From Actinomycetales bacterium JB111 (GTDB taxonomy: Bacteria > Actinomycetota > Actinomycetes > Actinomycetales > Actinomycetaceae), in contig FUHX01000043.1 in the NCBI GenBank assembly GCA_900163555.1, positions 24,925 to 88,924 of the forward strand: a stretch of DNA of 64,000 nt. The letters run 5' to 3'. Positions 26,076 through 34,295 of this stretch are shown here, piece by piece (position 1 is the first letter of the stretch; every line of letters starts with the position of its first letter). The position numbers were made by a program, and so were the translations under genes. Below the pieces are notes generated by a model, which searched no databases, was not told where the DNA came from, and saw nothing but the letters and a program-made list of their open reading frames with translations.

Positions 26076-27617
26076 TTAGACAGTGAGCTCCGATGCTTCC
26101 GCGAGGTCGTTCCACAGCGGCTGCATCGCCTCACGGGTGCGGCGGTACAGCTCGAAGTAGCGGGTGTAGACGGCGGTCTTGTCCAGGTTGGGCTCGTACT
26201 CGCGCACGATGGTGACCGTCCGCTCGACGCCGTCCTTGTGGGAGGCGAAGACTCCGGCGCCCACGCCCGCGACGATCGCTGCGCCCTTGGCGCCGAACTC
26301 GGAGCCGGCCGGGACGATGATCTTGCGGCCGAGGACGTCCGCGAAGATCTGGCACCAGACCTCCGAGTTCGCGCCACCGCCGGCCATGCGGACCGTCCTG
26401 ACCTCCGTGGGGATGGAGTCGAGGCAGTCGCGGATGCCGTAGGCGACGCCCTCGTAGACGGCGCGCAGCATGTCGTGGGTCGTGTGGTGGCCGCGGATGC
26501 CGGTGAAGGAGCCGCGGGCCGACGGCTTGACGAAGGGCGCGCGCTCGCCGCCGGGGGCGAGGTAGCCGTGGTAGATCAGGCCGCGGGCGCCGACCGGCAC
26601 GGACGCGAGGACCTCGTCGATGTACTCCCACGAGTTGACGTCCTTGGCGGCGGCCTCGTCACGGATCGAGTTGCCGGGGCCGTCGAGGAACCAGTCCACG
26701 TTCGGGGTGCAGAAGTTCATGCCCATGGCGCGGATCCAGGTGTCCGGGCTGTGGGGGATGACCCAGCCGGAGTCCTGCGGGTCCAGCCCGCCGTCGAGGG
26801 AGTTCGTACAGACCGTGACGATGCCGGCCGTGCCGATGACCGCCATGCAGTCGCCGGGCTCGGCCACGCCGACGCCGAGGGACGACGCCGTGATGTCCAT
26901 CTGGCCCTTGTAGACCGGGGTGCCGGCCTTGAGACCGGTCTGGCCCGCGGCGATCTCGGTGACCTCGCCCGCGAGGTCCGTGGACTCCTTGATGGGCGGG
27001 AGGACGTGCTTGATGTCCTTGATGCCGAAGGTCTCGAGCACCGAGTCGTCCCACTGGCGCGTGCGGACGTCGATGCCGGCGAGGGAGGCGTCGGAGCCGT
27101 CGGTGGAGATGTCGTCGGTGAGGTTGTAGGAGATCCAGTCCTTGGCCCACAGCTGCGTGGCGCCCGCGAGGTTCTCGGGCTGGTTGTCCTTGCGCCAGCG
27201 CAGGACGGCCGAGGCGGTGCCGGCGTACGGGCCGAGGCCCGACGTCTTGAACTGCTTGGAGATCGTGCCGTCCTCGTACCACTGGTCGATGATCTTGCCG
27301 GTGCGACCGTCGGTCCAGAGGATCGCGTTGCCCTTGGGCTTGCCGTTCTCGTCGATGAGCCAGCTGCCGTCGCCCTGGCCGGTGACGGAGACGGCAACGA
27401 TCTCGGAGGGGCGGACGGACGATCCGACGATGGCCTCGCGGATGGCGGTGGCCGCGGCGGACCACACGCGGTTCATGTCTTCCTCGGCCTCGTTCGGCGA
27501 GGGGTTGATGATCGGGACGGTGCCGGCGCCGCGGCTCATCTCCGTACCGGTCTCGGAGAATACGGCGGCCTTGATGACCGATGTCCCGGCGTCGATGCCG
27601 AGCAGATACTTCGTCAT
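26076..27617 (-). CDS. FGGY carbohydrate kinase, erythritol/xylulose-kinase-like
   Basis: 513 residues. FGGY signatures are LLGIDAGTSVIKAAVF, SVTGQGDGSWLID, AILWTDGRTGKIID and MAGGGANSEVWCQ. The GQGDGSWLID block resembles erythritol kinase EryA and L-xylulose kinases more than GlpK. The catalytic Asp lies in YKGQMDITASSLG, where many relatives have GxxD. It heads the minus-strand operon kinase - dehydrogenase - DhaKL - TIM - aldolase - phosphatase. The start at ATG 27617 follows GAGGAG (AACGAGGAGTTCC). The likely substrate is a four- or five-carbon polyol or ketose. Confidence 0.9.
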   Translation of the reverse strand: MTKYLLGIDAGTSVIKAAVFSETGTEMSRGAGTVPIINPSPNEAEEDMNRVWSAAATAIREAIVGSSVRPSEIVAVSVTGQGDGSWLIDENGKPKGNAILWTDGRTGKIIDQWYEDGTISKQFKTSGLGPYAGTASAVLRWRKDNQPENLAGATQLWAKDWISYNLTDDISTDGSDASLAGIDVRTRQWDDSVLETFGIKDIKHVLPPIKESTDLAGEVTEIAAGQTGLKAGTPVYKGQMDITASSLGVGVAEPGDCMAVIGTAGIVTVCTNSLDGGLDPQDSGWVIPHSPDTWIRAMGMNFCTPNVDWFLDGPGNSIRDEAAAKDVNSWEYIDEVLASVPVGARGLIYHGYLAPGGERAPFVKPSARGSFTGIRGHHTTHDMLRAVYEGVAYGIRDCLDSIPTEVRTVRMAGGGANSEVWCQIFADVLGRKIIVPAGSEFGAKGAAIVAGVGAGVFASHKDGVERTVTIVREYEPNLDKTAVYTRYFELYRRTREAMQPLWNDLAEASELTV

Positions 27618-27682
27618 GGAACTCCTCGTTGAGTACACGAACGACTCTCGCCCGCACGTCGAGCCTAGCCACCGCTGTCCGT

Positions 27683-27692
27683 ACTTGTCTAT
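27683..27692. promoter_or_regulatory. Candidate GntR half-site (site C)
   Basis: ATAGACAAGT on the minus strand, identical over ten bases to the right half of site A, 66 bp upstream of the FGGY kinase start. The left block (ACTATACAT) is not conserved here, so this is a weaker site. Confidence 0.4.
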
Positions 27693-27722
27693 GCAGGGCC
27701 ACGGGGGTCTGGGCACCCGAAA

Positions 27723-27763
27723 CCCGCCCCCGCCTCGCGCGTGGCGCGCGGGGCGGGGGCGGG
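27723..27763. terminator. GC-rich terminator hairpin
   Basis: A 19-bp stem (27723-27741 with 27745-27763, one G-T pair) and a 3-nt loop. It lies 56 bp beyond the end of the second NMT1-like gene and insulates the BVMO unit from the polyol operon. Confidence 0.75.
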
Positions 27764-27818
27764 CGTCGGGACCCGTCCCGGGGGTCGTCGTCGGGACCGC
27801 ACGGAAGCCTCCGACGAG

Positions 27819-28862
27819 CTACCCGACGTCGACGATGAGGCTGTCGAGATCGACCGGCGCCGAGATGATGTCGTAGCGCAGCAGGAGGTCGTTGACGATC
27901 GACAGGTCGGCGAGGTCGTTGCCCTGCGCGTAGCCCACCGGGCCGAGGGAGGCGGCGAGCTCGGGCGTCATCTCCGTGTAGGTGGGGATGATCTCCGCGA
28001 CCGCGTCGGGCTCGTCGTGGACGATCGCCATCGCCTCGTCGATCGCGGCGGAGAACGCCGCCAGCATCTCCGGGTCCGACTCGGCGACGTCCGCGGTCGT
28101 GGCCCACCCGGCCACCGGCGAGTCCTGGCTCGGTCCCTCGAACGCGCTGACCACCATCCGCACGTCCTGCTCGGACTGACCGAGGGTGGCGAACGGCTCC
28201 ACGAGCCACGCGGCGTCGACCTGGCCCTGCTCGAGCGCCTGCAGCATGGTGGGCGGGGCGAGCTCGACGAACTCGATCGAGTCGAGGTCGACCCCGTGGT
28301 GCTCGAGGACGGCCCGCGAGGTGATCTCCATGACGTTGCCGAGTCCGCTGACGGCGATGGACGCGCCCTCGAAGTCCTCGGGGTCGGTGATGTCGCTGTC
28401 CGGCATGACGTACAGGCCCTGGACCCCCGGTCGGTCGTTCTCGCGGAAGACACGCACCGGGAGGCCCTGGTCGGCCGCGGTCAGGAGGCTGAAGTAGTTG
28501 GAGTACACGATCGGCAGCTCGCCGGCGACCATCGCCGTGATGAGCTCCGCGCCCTGCGAGGCGGGTTGCACGGTCACCTCGAGCCCGTGCTCCTCGAACA
28601 GTCCGCGCTCCTGCGCGATGTAGAGCGGGGCGAGCTCCGCGAAGGGCTGGACCCCGACGGTGATCGCCGTCAGGCCGTCGCCGTTGTCGGATCCGGACTC
28701 GCCCGAGGGCTCGTCCGCTCCCCCGCCGCAGCCGGCGAGCGCGAGGGCGAGCCCGGCCGCGACGACGGCCGCGCGGCGCCCGGACGGACCTGTGCCGGTG
28801 GAGCCCGCGTCCGCGGAACCCGGGGCGGCAGGGGTAAAAGGTATGGGTGAAGTCGTCGTCAT
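27819..28862 (-). CDS. NMT1/SsuA-like ABC substrate-binding lipoprotein (orphan, copy 2)
   Basis: 347 residues with an unusually long N-terminal region before the lipobox (LALAGC, Cys near residue 45), so the true start may be internal. The mature domain has PLYIAQERGLFEEHGLEV, GAELITAMVAGELPIVY and DAAWLVEPFATLG, as in the other NMT1-like copies. No permease or ATPase is nearby. It follows the Baeyer-Villiger monooxygenase gene by 33 bp on the same strand, so the two are probably co-transcribed and the ligand may be the monooxygenase pathway substrate (inference). Confidence 0.88.
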   Translation of the reverse strand: MTTTSPIPFTPAAPGSADAGSTGTGPSGRRAAVVAAGLALALAGCGGGADEPSGESGSDNGDGLTAITVGVQPFAELAPLYIAQERGLFEEHGLEVTVQPASQGAELITAMVAGELPIVYSNYFSLLTAADQGLPVRVFRENDRPGVQGLYVMPDSDITDPEDFEGASIAVSGLGNVMEITSRAVLEHHGVDLDSIEFVELAPPTMLQALEQGQVDAAWLVEPFATLGQSEQDVRMVVSAFEGPSQDSPVAGWATTADVAESDPEMLAAFSAAIDEAMAIVHDEPDAVAEIIPTYTEMTPELAASLGPVGYAQGNDLADLSIVNDLLLRYDIISAPVDLDSLIVDVG

Positions 28863-28895
28863 CGTCGTCTCCGTCGGTCGGGGTGGGCCGGTCGC

Positions 28896-30653
28896 TCAGG
28901 CGAGCGTCGGCGTCGGCTGGGTGCGGGCGAAACCCGCGTAGTCCTGGTCGGCGGCGGTCGTGATCGCCTCGAGGTAGCGGGCGATGCCGCCGATGTAGGG
29001 GGTGAAGACCTGGGCCTTGCCCGGCGTGTTGGCACCCCAGAACCATGAGTTGCGAGAGGTCGCGTAGAGCGTCTGCTCGGCCTCCGCAGTGACGTGGTCG
29101 ACCCAGGCGTCCTCGGCGTCGACGGACGCCTCGATGGTGCCAAGGCCCGCCTCCCGCAGGTCGCGGATCGCGCGCGTCACCCACTCCACGTGGATCTCGG
29201 CCTGGGTGACCATGTTGCTGAAGACCGAGGGGGTCTGCGGGCCCGCCATGAGGAAGAGGTTCGGGAACCCGGCGGACATGACGCCGAGGTGGGTGCGGGG
29301 TCCGTCGCGCCACTTCTCGCGCAGCGTGAGGCCGTCGCGGCCGGTGACATCGATCCGCACGTAGCTGCCGGTCATGGCGTCGAACCCGGTGGCGAGGACG
29401 AGCGTGTCGAGCTCGTGCAGGCCGCCGGGCTCGTCCCCCGCGGCCGCCTGCGCGGCCGGGGCGCCCTCTCCGACGCCGGAGCGCCGGGTCCGCACACCGC
29501 CCGCCTCGATCCGGTCGATCGGCGTGCGTCGCAGGTTGACGAGGCGGACATCGTCCCGGTTGTACGTCTCGTAGTAGTTCGTCCCCGAGCACAGGCGCTT
29601 CGTCCCGATGGCGAGATCGCGGGGCGGAAGGAGGTCCGCGGCTGTCCGCGGGTCGTCGACGATGTTCCGGATCTTCTCCCGGACGAAGTCGGCGGCCTCG
29701 GCGTTGACGTACGGGTCGGTGAGGATGTCGGCGAACGCCCGCATCATGTACAGCCCGCCGGAGGACCACCGGCTCTCGAGCTCCGCATGGCGCTCGGCGG
29801 TCGTGAGGTCGCGCCCGCGCAGCGGGTTGCTCGCCTGGTTGTGCCCGTTGCGGCTGCGGCGAGCGAAGGCCCTGCGCTCGGGGTAGTGCGCCTTCCACTC
29901 GTCGACGACGCTCTCGCCGAGCGGGTGGTTCTGCGCGGGCATGACGAAGTTCGGGGTGCGCTGGAAGACCGTGAGCCGCGCCGCCCGCTCCGCCACGAGC
30001 GGGATGAGCTGGGTGGCCGAGGACCCGGTGCCGATGACGCCGACCCGTTTGCCGTTGATGGCCTCCCGGTCCGCGGCGTTCGCGGCGTCGGGGGTTCCGT
30101 CGGGCCAGTCGGCCGTGTGGACGAGAGTGCCCTCGAAGGACTCCAGGCCCGGGATCTGCGGGGACTGGGCGGCCGAGAGGACGCCCGTGGCGAGCACGAG
30201 ATGCTGCGCGGTGTAGCTCCGCCCGGCATCCGTCCCCACGGACCACCGGCCGGACGCCTCGTCCCAGGTCGCTGACGTCACCCTCACGTGGAGGTCGACG
30301 TGGCGGCGCAGGTCGAGGCGGTCGGCGACGTGGCGGATGTAGGCGAGGATCTCGGGCTGGCTCGCGTAGCGCTCCGTCCACGTCCACTCCTGCTGGATGT
30401 CGTGGTCGAAGGAGTACGAGTAGTCCAGGGACTCGATGTCGCACCGCGCCCCCGGATACCGGTTGTGGTACCAGGTCCCGCCGACGTCGCCCCCCGACTC
30501 GACGACCCGGACGTCCAGCCCGATCCCCCGCAGGCTGTGGAGCGCGTACACGCCCGAAAATCCCGCGCCGACGACGACGGCGTCGAGGTCGGTCGTGGTT
30601 CCGTCCTCGTCGTCGGGTGCGGGACCGGGGGCATGGGCCGAGGGTGAGGTCAC
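28896..30653 (-). CDS. Type I Baeyer-Villiger monooxygenase (flavin-containing)
   Basis: 585 residues. The first Rossmann motif is VVVGAGFSGVYAL, the BVMO fingerprint FEGTLVHTADWPD matches FxGxxxHxxxW(P/D), and the second Rossmann motif is VGVIGTGSSATQLI. It also has GARCDIESLDYSYSF, typical of cyclohexanone-type enzymes. It uses FAD, NADPH and O2 to turn ketones into esters or lactones. The GTG start at 30653 is chosen because AAGGAG lies nine bases upstream. The IclR gene is divergent. The substrate cannot be told from sequence; the paired lipoprotein suggests an imported compound. Confidence 0.93.
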   Translation of the reverse strand: MTSPSAHAPGPAPDDEDGTTTDLDAVVVGAGFSGVYALHSLRGIGLDVRVVESGGDVGGTWYHNRYPGARCDIESLDYSYSFDHDIQQEWTWTERYASQPEILAYIRHVADRLDLRRHVDLHVRVTSATWDEASGRWSVGTDAGRSYTAQHLVLATGVLSAAQSPQIPGLESFEGTLVHTADWPDGTPDAANAADREAINGKRVGVIGTGSSATQLIPLVAERAARLTVFQRTPNFVMPAQNHPLGESVVDEWKAHYPERRAFARRSRNGHNQASNPLRGRDLTTAERHAELESRWSSGGLYMMRAFADILTDPYVNAEAADFVREKIRNIVDDPRTAADLLPPRDLAIGTKRLCSGTNYYETYNRDDVRLVNLRRTPIDRIEAGGVRTRRSGVGEGAPAAQAAAGDEPGGLHELDTLVLATGFDAMTGSYVRIDVTGRDGLTLREKWRDGPRTHLGVMSAGFPNLFLMAGPQTPSVFSNMVTQAEIHVEWVTRAIRDLREAGLGTIEASVDAEDAWVDHVTAEAEQTLYATSRNSWFWGANTPGKAQVFTPYIGGIARYLEAITTAADQDYAGFARTQPTPTLA

Positions 30654-30886
30654 TGCGGGTGGCTCCTTCGCTGCTGCGTCCGGCACGGGTGCCGGCACCG
30701 GGGTCGGTTCGGGATGGCGCCGTCCGGACGTCGTCGTCCGGCCGTGCATCGCAGGACCGATCGTGGACCCCGTCGGGGCCGGACGGGCGCTCGAATCCCA
30801 CTCAGCGGGAGATCGGTCATCCGTAGACGCGGTCCAGCGACCCGACTGCGGCAGACTTACCACTGACCGAGAAGAAGGAAGGCATC

Positions 30887-31729
30887 GTGGCCGAACCTGG
30901 TGAGTCCGTGATCTCCCGCGTGGTGCGCGTGCTGGCGGCGTTCCGCGGCGGCGAGGCCGAGCTGACCGTCGCGGCGATCGCGCGAGCGACTGACCTGCCG
31001 ATGGCAAGCGCCCACCGACTGGTCGGGGAGCTGGTGCGGTGGCAGCTGCTCGAGCGCACGGCGAACCGTCGCATCCGGGTGGGGCTCCGGCTCTGGGAAC
31101 TCGCCGTGCGCAACTCCCCGCAGATGGTGCTGCGCGACCGGGCGCTGCCGATCCTCGAGGGGCTGCGCGCCGCGATCCGTCAGCACACCCAGCTGGGCGT
31201 CATCTCGGGGACGGACGTCGTCTACCTGGAGAACCTGTCCACCCGGCACTCCCCCGCGGTCACCATCATCAAGGTCGCCGGCCGGCTGCCTGCTGCCTTC
31301 ACCTCGATCGGCATGGTGTACGCCGCGTTCGGACCGCCCGAGGTCCGTGCGGCGATCGAGGAGACGATCCCGACCGCGGTGACGGCGGACGGTCCGCGGA
31401 GCCCGGCGGACCTTCTCCCCGTCATCAACCGCACCAGGTCGACCGGTGTCGCCGTCGTCGAGGGCTCGGTCCACACAGACGTCACGGGCATCTCGGCGCC
31501 GGTGCGGGACCCGGACGGCGACGTCGTGGCCGCGGTGTCGATCCTCGTCGAGCGCGGCAGCCCGATGGTCGAGTCGACGATCCCGGCGGTCCGCGCGGCG
31601 GCCCATGCGATCGGTCGCGCACTCGGCGAGGAGACCACCCGCGACCCCCAGCTCGCCCTCCTGGAGTACATGGTCCGCCAGGGAACCGCCGAGGGGCATC
31701 CGGCCGCGCCCCTCCACACGGGACCGTGA
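30887..31729 (+). CDS. IclR-family regulator (next to BVMO)
   Basis: 280 residues with an N-terminal winged helix (SVISRVVRVLAAF; ATDLPMASAHRLVGEL) and an IclR effector domain (LGVISGTDVVYLENLS; ISAPVRDPDGDVVAAVSILV). The GTG start follows AGAAGGAAGG. It is divergent from the monooxygenase gene across 233 bp, the normal arrangement for an IclR protein controlling a catabolic operon. Confidence 0.92.
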   Translation: MAEPGESVISRVVRVLAAFRGGEAELTVAAIARATDLPMASAHRLVGELVRWQLLERTANRRIRVGLRLWELAVRNSPQMVLRDRALPILEGLRAAIRQHTQLGVISGTDVVYLENLSTRHSPAVTIIKVAGRLPAAFTSIGMVYAAFGPPEVRAAIEETIPTAVTADGPRSPADLLPVINRTRSTGVAVVEGSVHTDVTGISAPVRDPDGDVVAAVSILVERGSPMVESTIPAVRAAAHAIGRALGEETTRDPQLALLEYMVRQGTAEGHPAAPLHTGP

Positions 31730-31767
31730 GCGGCGCCGACGCCCCTCCCCCACGCCATAATCGACGC

Positions 31768-32214
31768 GTGCCCATCGACCCCGACCGCCTGCGCGACCTC
31801 GCCCGCCTGCGGCGCGTGCGCGACCGGATCGACCGCGAGTTCGCCCAGCCGCTGTCCGTCGAGGACCTCGCGCGCGGCGCCCACGTCTCCGCCGGCCACC
31901 TGAGCCGACGGTTCCGTGAGGCGTACGGGGAGTCGCCCTACAGCTACCTCATGACGCGCCGGATCGAGCGGGCGATGACGCTCCTGCGCCGGGGCGAGCT
32001 GAGCGTGACGGAGGTGTGCTTCGCCGTCGGTTTCTCCTCGCTCGGCACGTTCAGCACGCGCTTCACCGAGCTCGTCGGCGTCTCTCCGAGCCGCTACCGG
32101 GCCGAGCCGGACTCCGGGCTGGGGCTCATCCCGCCGTGCATGGCGTCCCGGGTCGGCAGGCCCGTGCGCGCATCGGTCAGGAATCGAGAAGCGGGCGGGT
32201 CACCCACGCCCTAG
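31768..32214 (+). CDS. Short AraC-family regulator
   Basis: 148 residues carrying only the double helix-turn-helix DNA-binding domain (about 12-112; LSVEDLARGAHVSAGHLSRRF and VTEVCFAVGFSSLGTFSTRF). A ~35-residue basic tail follows. There is no ligand-binding domain. The GTG start at 31768 has no clear Shine-Dalgarno site. The gene lies 9 bp upstream of a VOC protein; this AraC/VOC pair is common in actinobacteria and the two are probably co-transcribed. Confidence 0.9.
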   Translation: MPIDPDRLRDLARLRRVRDRIDREFAQPLSVEDLARGAHVSAGHLSRRFREAYGESPYSYLMTRRIERAMTLLRRGELSVTEVCFAVGFSSLGTFSTRFTELVGVSPSRYRAEPDSGLGLIPPCMASRVGRPVRASVRNREAGGSPTP

Positions 32215-32223
32215 CGTCGAGTC

Positions 32224-32634
32224 ATGGACATCTCGATCAACGCCAGCTTCCTGCCCCACCTCAGCGCGGACGACTCCCTCGCGTTCTACCGCGACGCCCT
32301 CGGCTTCGAGCTCCGCAAGGACGTCGGCTACGCCGACATGCGGTGGCTCACCGTGGGCCCGGCCGGCCAGCCGGATGTCAACGTCGTCCTCTACCCGCCG
32401 ACCGCCGACCCGAACATCACCGAGGCCGAGGGCACGGTCATCACCGAGATGATGGCGAAGGGGACGTTCGCCACGCTCATGCTCGCCACCCCCGACGTCG
32501 ACGCGGCCTTCGCCCGTATCCAGGCCACGGGCGTGGACGTGCTGCAGGAGCCCACCGACCAGGACTGGGGCATGCGCGACTGCGCGTTCCGGGACCCCGC
32601 CGGCAACACGATCCGCATGCAGCAGATGCCCTGA
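32224..32634 (+). CDS. VOC (glyoxalase/bleomycin-resistance fold) protein
   Basis: 136 residues with the paired beta-alpha-beta-beta-beta modules of the vicinal-oxygen-chelate superfamily: LSADDSLAFYRDALGFELR in the first, VDAAFARIQATGVDVLQEP and RDCAFRDPAGNTIRM in the second. Members include dioxygenases, isomerases and antibiotic-binding proteins; the substrate is unknown. Co-transcription with the AraC gene directly upstream is likely. Confidence 0.88.
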   Translation: MDISINASFLPHLSADDSLAFYRDALGFELRKDVGYADMRWLTVGPAGQPDVNVVLYPPTADPNITEAEGTVITEMMAKGTFATLMLATPDVDAAFARIQATGVDVLQEPTDQDWGMRDCAFRDPAGNTIRMQQMP

Positions 32635-32638
32635 CCCG

Positions 32639-33020
32639 GCTACGCCCGCCCGACGATCCGCCGCAGCTGCGCCTGGACGATCGCGCCCACCTGGGCGGCG
32701 ACGAATCCCAGGGGGCGCCGACGGCGGATCGCCCGCGTCATGCGCGAGGCGTGGCCGTGGGTCGGCGAACCGGGGTAGGTGAGGACGAGCAGGACGGACA
32801 GCAGCCGCGGCACGTCGGGCCCGCGCCATCGGACGGGCCGGGTGCATCTCGCGCGCACGCCGCGAACGTAGCCCCGCCCGATGTCCCCGCCGTGAACGCG
32901 CCGTGCACGGGCGCCGGCGCGCCGGGAACGGCCGCCCGACGTCGGCGGCGCACCGTTCGCATGCCGGTCACGTGGGCGTCCGCCAGCCGGCCCGCCACCC
33001 GGGAGGGCTAGCGTCGGGGC
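32639..33020. other. Intergenic region, no convincing gene
   Basis: About 380 bp between the VOC and SDR genes. A minus-strand frame ending at 32640 could encode a short basic peptide (its last residues read LRRIVGRA), but it has no clear start, ribosome site or family match. I annotate no gene here. Confidence 0.4.
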
Positions 33021-33620
33021 ATGCGCATCGTCGTCGTGGGTGCCTCGGGCACCGTCGGACAGGCAGTCGTCGACCTCCTGCGGTCGCGAGGGCACGAGGT
33101 CGTCACGGTCGGCAGGTCGAGCGGGGACGTCCGCGCCGACATCTCGACCGCCGACGGCCTGACGCACCTCTGGGAGCAGGTCGGCGAGGTCGACGCGGTC
33201 GCGTGCGCCGCCGGCGAGGTGCCCTTCGCGCCCGTCACGGACCTGACCTCCGCCGACTACTCCTCCGCGTGGGAGAAGAAGGCGCTCGCCCAGATCAACC
33301 TCGTGCGCACGGGCCTCGACCACGTGGCGCCGACGGGATCCTTCACCCTCATCAGCGGCATCGTGTCCCGGGACCCGATCCGGACCGGCGCCGCGGCGTC
33401 GGCGGTGAACGGCGCGATCGAGGCGTTCGTCCGCGCGGCGGCCGTCGAGATCGCGCCGCGCCGCATCAACGCCGTCAGCCCCTCCGTGCTCACCGAGTCC
33501 CTAGACGTCTTCGACGCCTTCTTCCCCGGCTTCCCGCCGGTCGACGCGGCCGACGTCGCGCGCGGCTTCGTCAAGGCGATCGAGGGCGCGGGAACGGGCC
33601 GGACGATCGAGCTGCCGTAG
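33021..33620 (+). CDS. SDR-fold protein lacking the Tyr/Lys catalytic pair
   Basis: 199 residues with an NAD(P)-binding start VVVGASGTVGQAV and the SDR C-terminal segment RRINAVSPSVLTES. Aligning the usual YxxxK helix with GAAASAVNGAIEAF puts Ala at the Tyr position and Asn at the Lys position. This is typical of a short-SDR subgroup (PRK07578-like), so it may bind the cofactor without classical dehydrogenase chemistry. It stands alone; the function is unknown. Confidence 0.82.
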   Translation: MRIVVVGASGTVGQAVVDLLRSRGHEVVTVGRSSGDVRADISTADGLTHLWEQVGEVDAVACAAGEVPFAPVTDLTSADYSSAWEKKALAQINLVRTGLDHVAPTGSFTLISGIVSRDPIRTGAAASAVNGAIEAFVRAAAVEIAPRRINAVSPSVLTESLDVFDAFFPGFPPVDAADVARGFVKAIEGAGTGRTIELP

Positions 33621-33662
33621 GGAGATCCCGCGCCGGCCCTGCCCCTGCATAGACTCAACGTT

Positions 33663-34295
33663 GTGACCGACACCGCCGGATCGTCCGCGTTCGCCTCCGC
33701 CCTCGACCTCCCGGACGGCCTCACCGTCCCGGACGAGCTCGCCCGCGCGTGGTCCTGGATGGAGCAGCAGGGCTTCCTCCTGGAGCCGGGCGATCCCGCC
33801 GGCCGCACCTCCCTCACGCCGTACGCGGACGAGCGCCAGCTCGGTGTCGTGTTCGACACCGGCGCCACCCTCAATGGCTGGTTCGGGGACGACGAGATCG
33901 AGGCGCGGGTCGCCCGTCACGTCCGCCCGATCGCGGAGATCTCCGGCGACGGCGGCTTCGCCGCCCTCTGGCTCGACGACGGCACGGTCCGCTTCGTCGC
34001 GATGTCCTCCGACGGCGAGGCCTACGTGCTCGCCGACACGGCGCTCGACTTCCTCAGGCTCATCGCCATCGGCTACGACGAGCTCTCGTCGTTCGCCATC
34101 GGCCAGGACGTCTCGGACCTCGACCCGGACGAGGACGAGTTCCTCCTGGAGTGCGTGGCCGCCCTCGGCCCGTTCCGGGCGTGGGTCGAGCAGGAGTTCG
34201 ACACCACGGTGCCGACGAGCTGGCACGAGGTCGACCCGGACGACAACGACTTCGCGCGGTGGATCAACCAGCAGACCGCGAACCCCGGCTCCTGA
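33663..34295 (+). CDS. Conserved hypothetical acidic protein, SUKH/SMI1-like character
   Basis: 210 residues, strongly acidic, with an alternating beta-strand pattern followed by YVLADTALDFLRLIAIGYDEL and an FRAWVEQEFDTTVP segment near the C terminus. These patterns resemble SUKH/SMI1-type proteins, some of which are immunity proteins, but I cannot assign a family with confidence. The GTG start at 33663 lies 42 bp after the SDR gene. Its last 32 bp overlap the convergent transporter gene. Confidence 0.65.
   Translation: MTDTAGSSAFASALDLPDGLTVPDELARAWSWMEQQGFLLEPGDPAGRTSLTPYADERQLGVVFDTGATLNGWFGDDEIEARVARHVRPIAEISGDGGFAALWLDDGTVRFVAMSSDGEAYVLADTALDFLRLIAIGYDELSSFAIGQDVSDLDPDEDEFLLECVAALGPFRAWVEQEFDTTVPTSWHEVDPDDNDFARWINQQTANPGS

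Noticed and set aside
26659..30801. Very long open frame on the minus strand across two kinase/BVMO regions
   Set aside because: It is a high-GC shadow frame. The proteins in the other frames have clear family motifs, ribosome sites and operon spacing, while this frame is an Arg/Pro/Gly-rich sequence with no motif.
32639..33020. Short basic minus-strand protein ending LRRIVGRA
   Set aside because: It has no clear start codon with a ribosome site and no recognisable family; kept only as a note in the intergenic entry.
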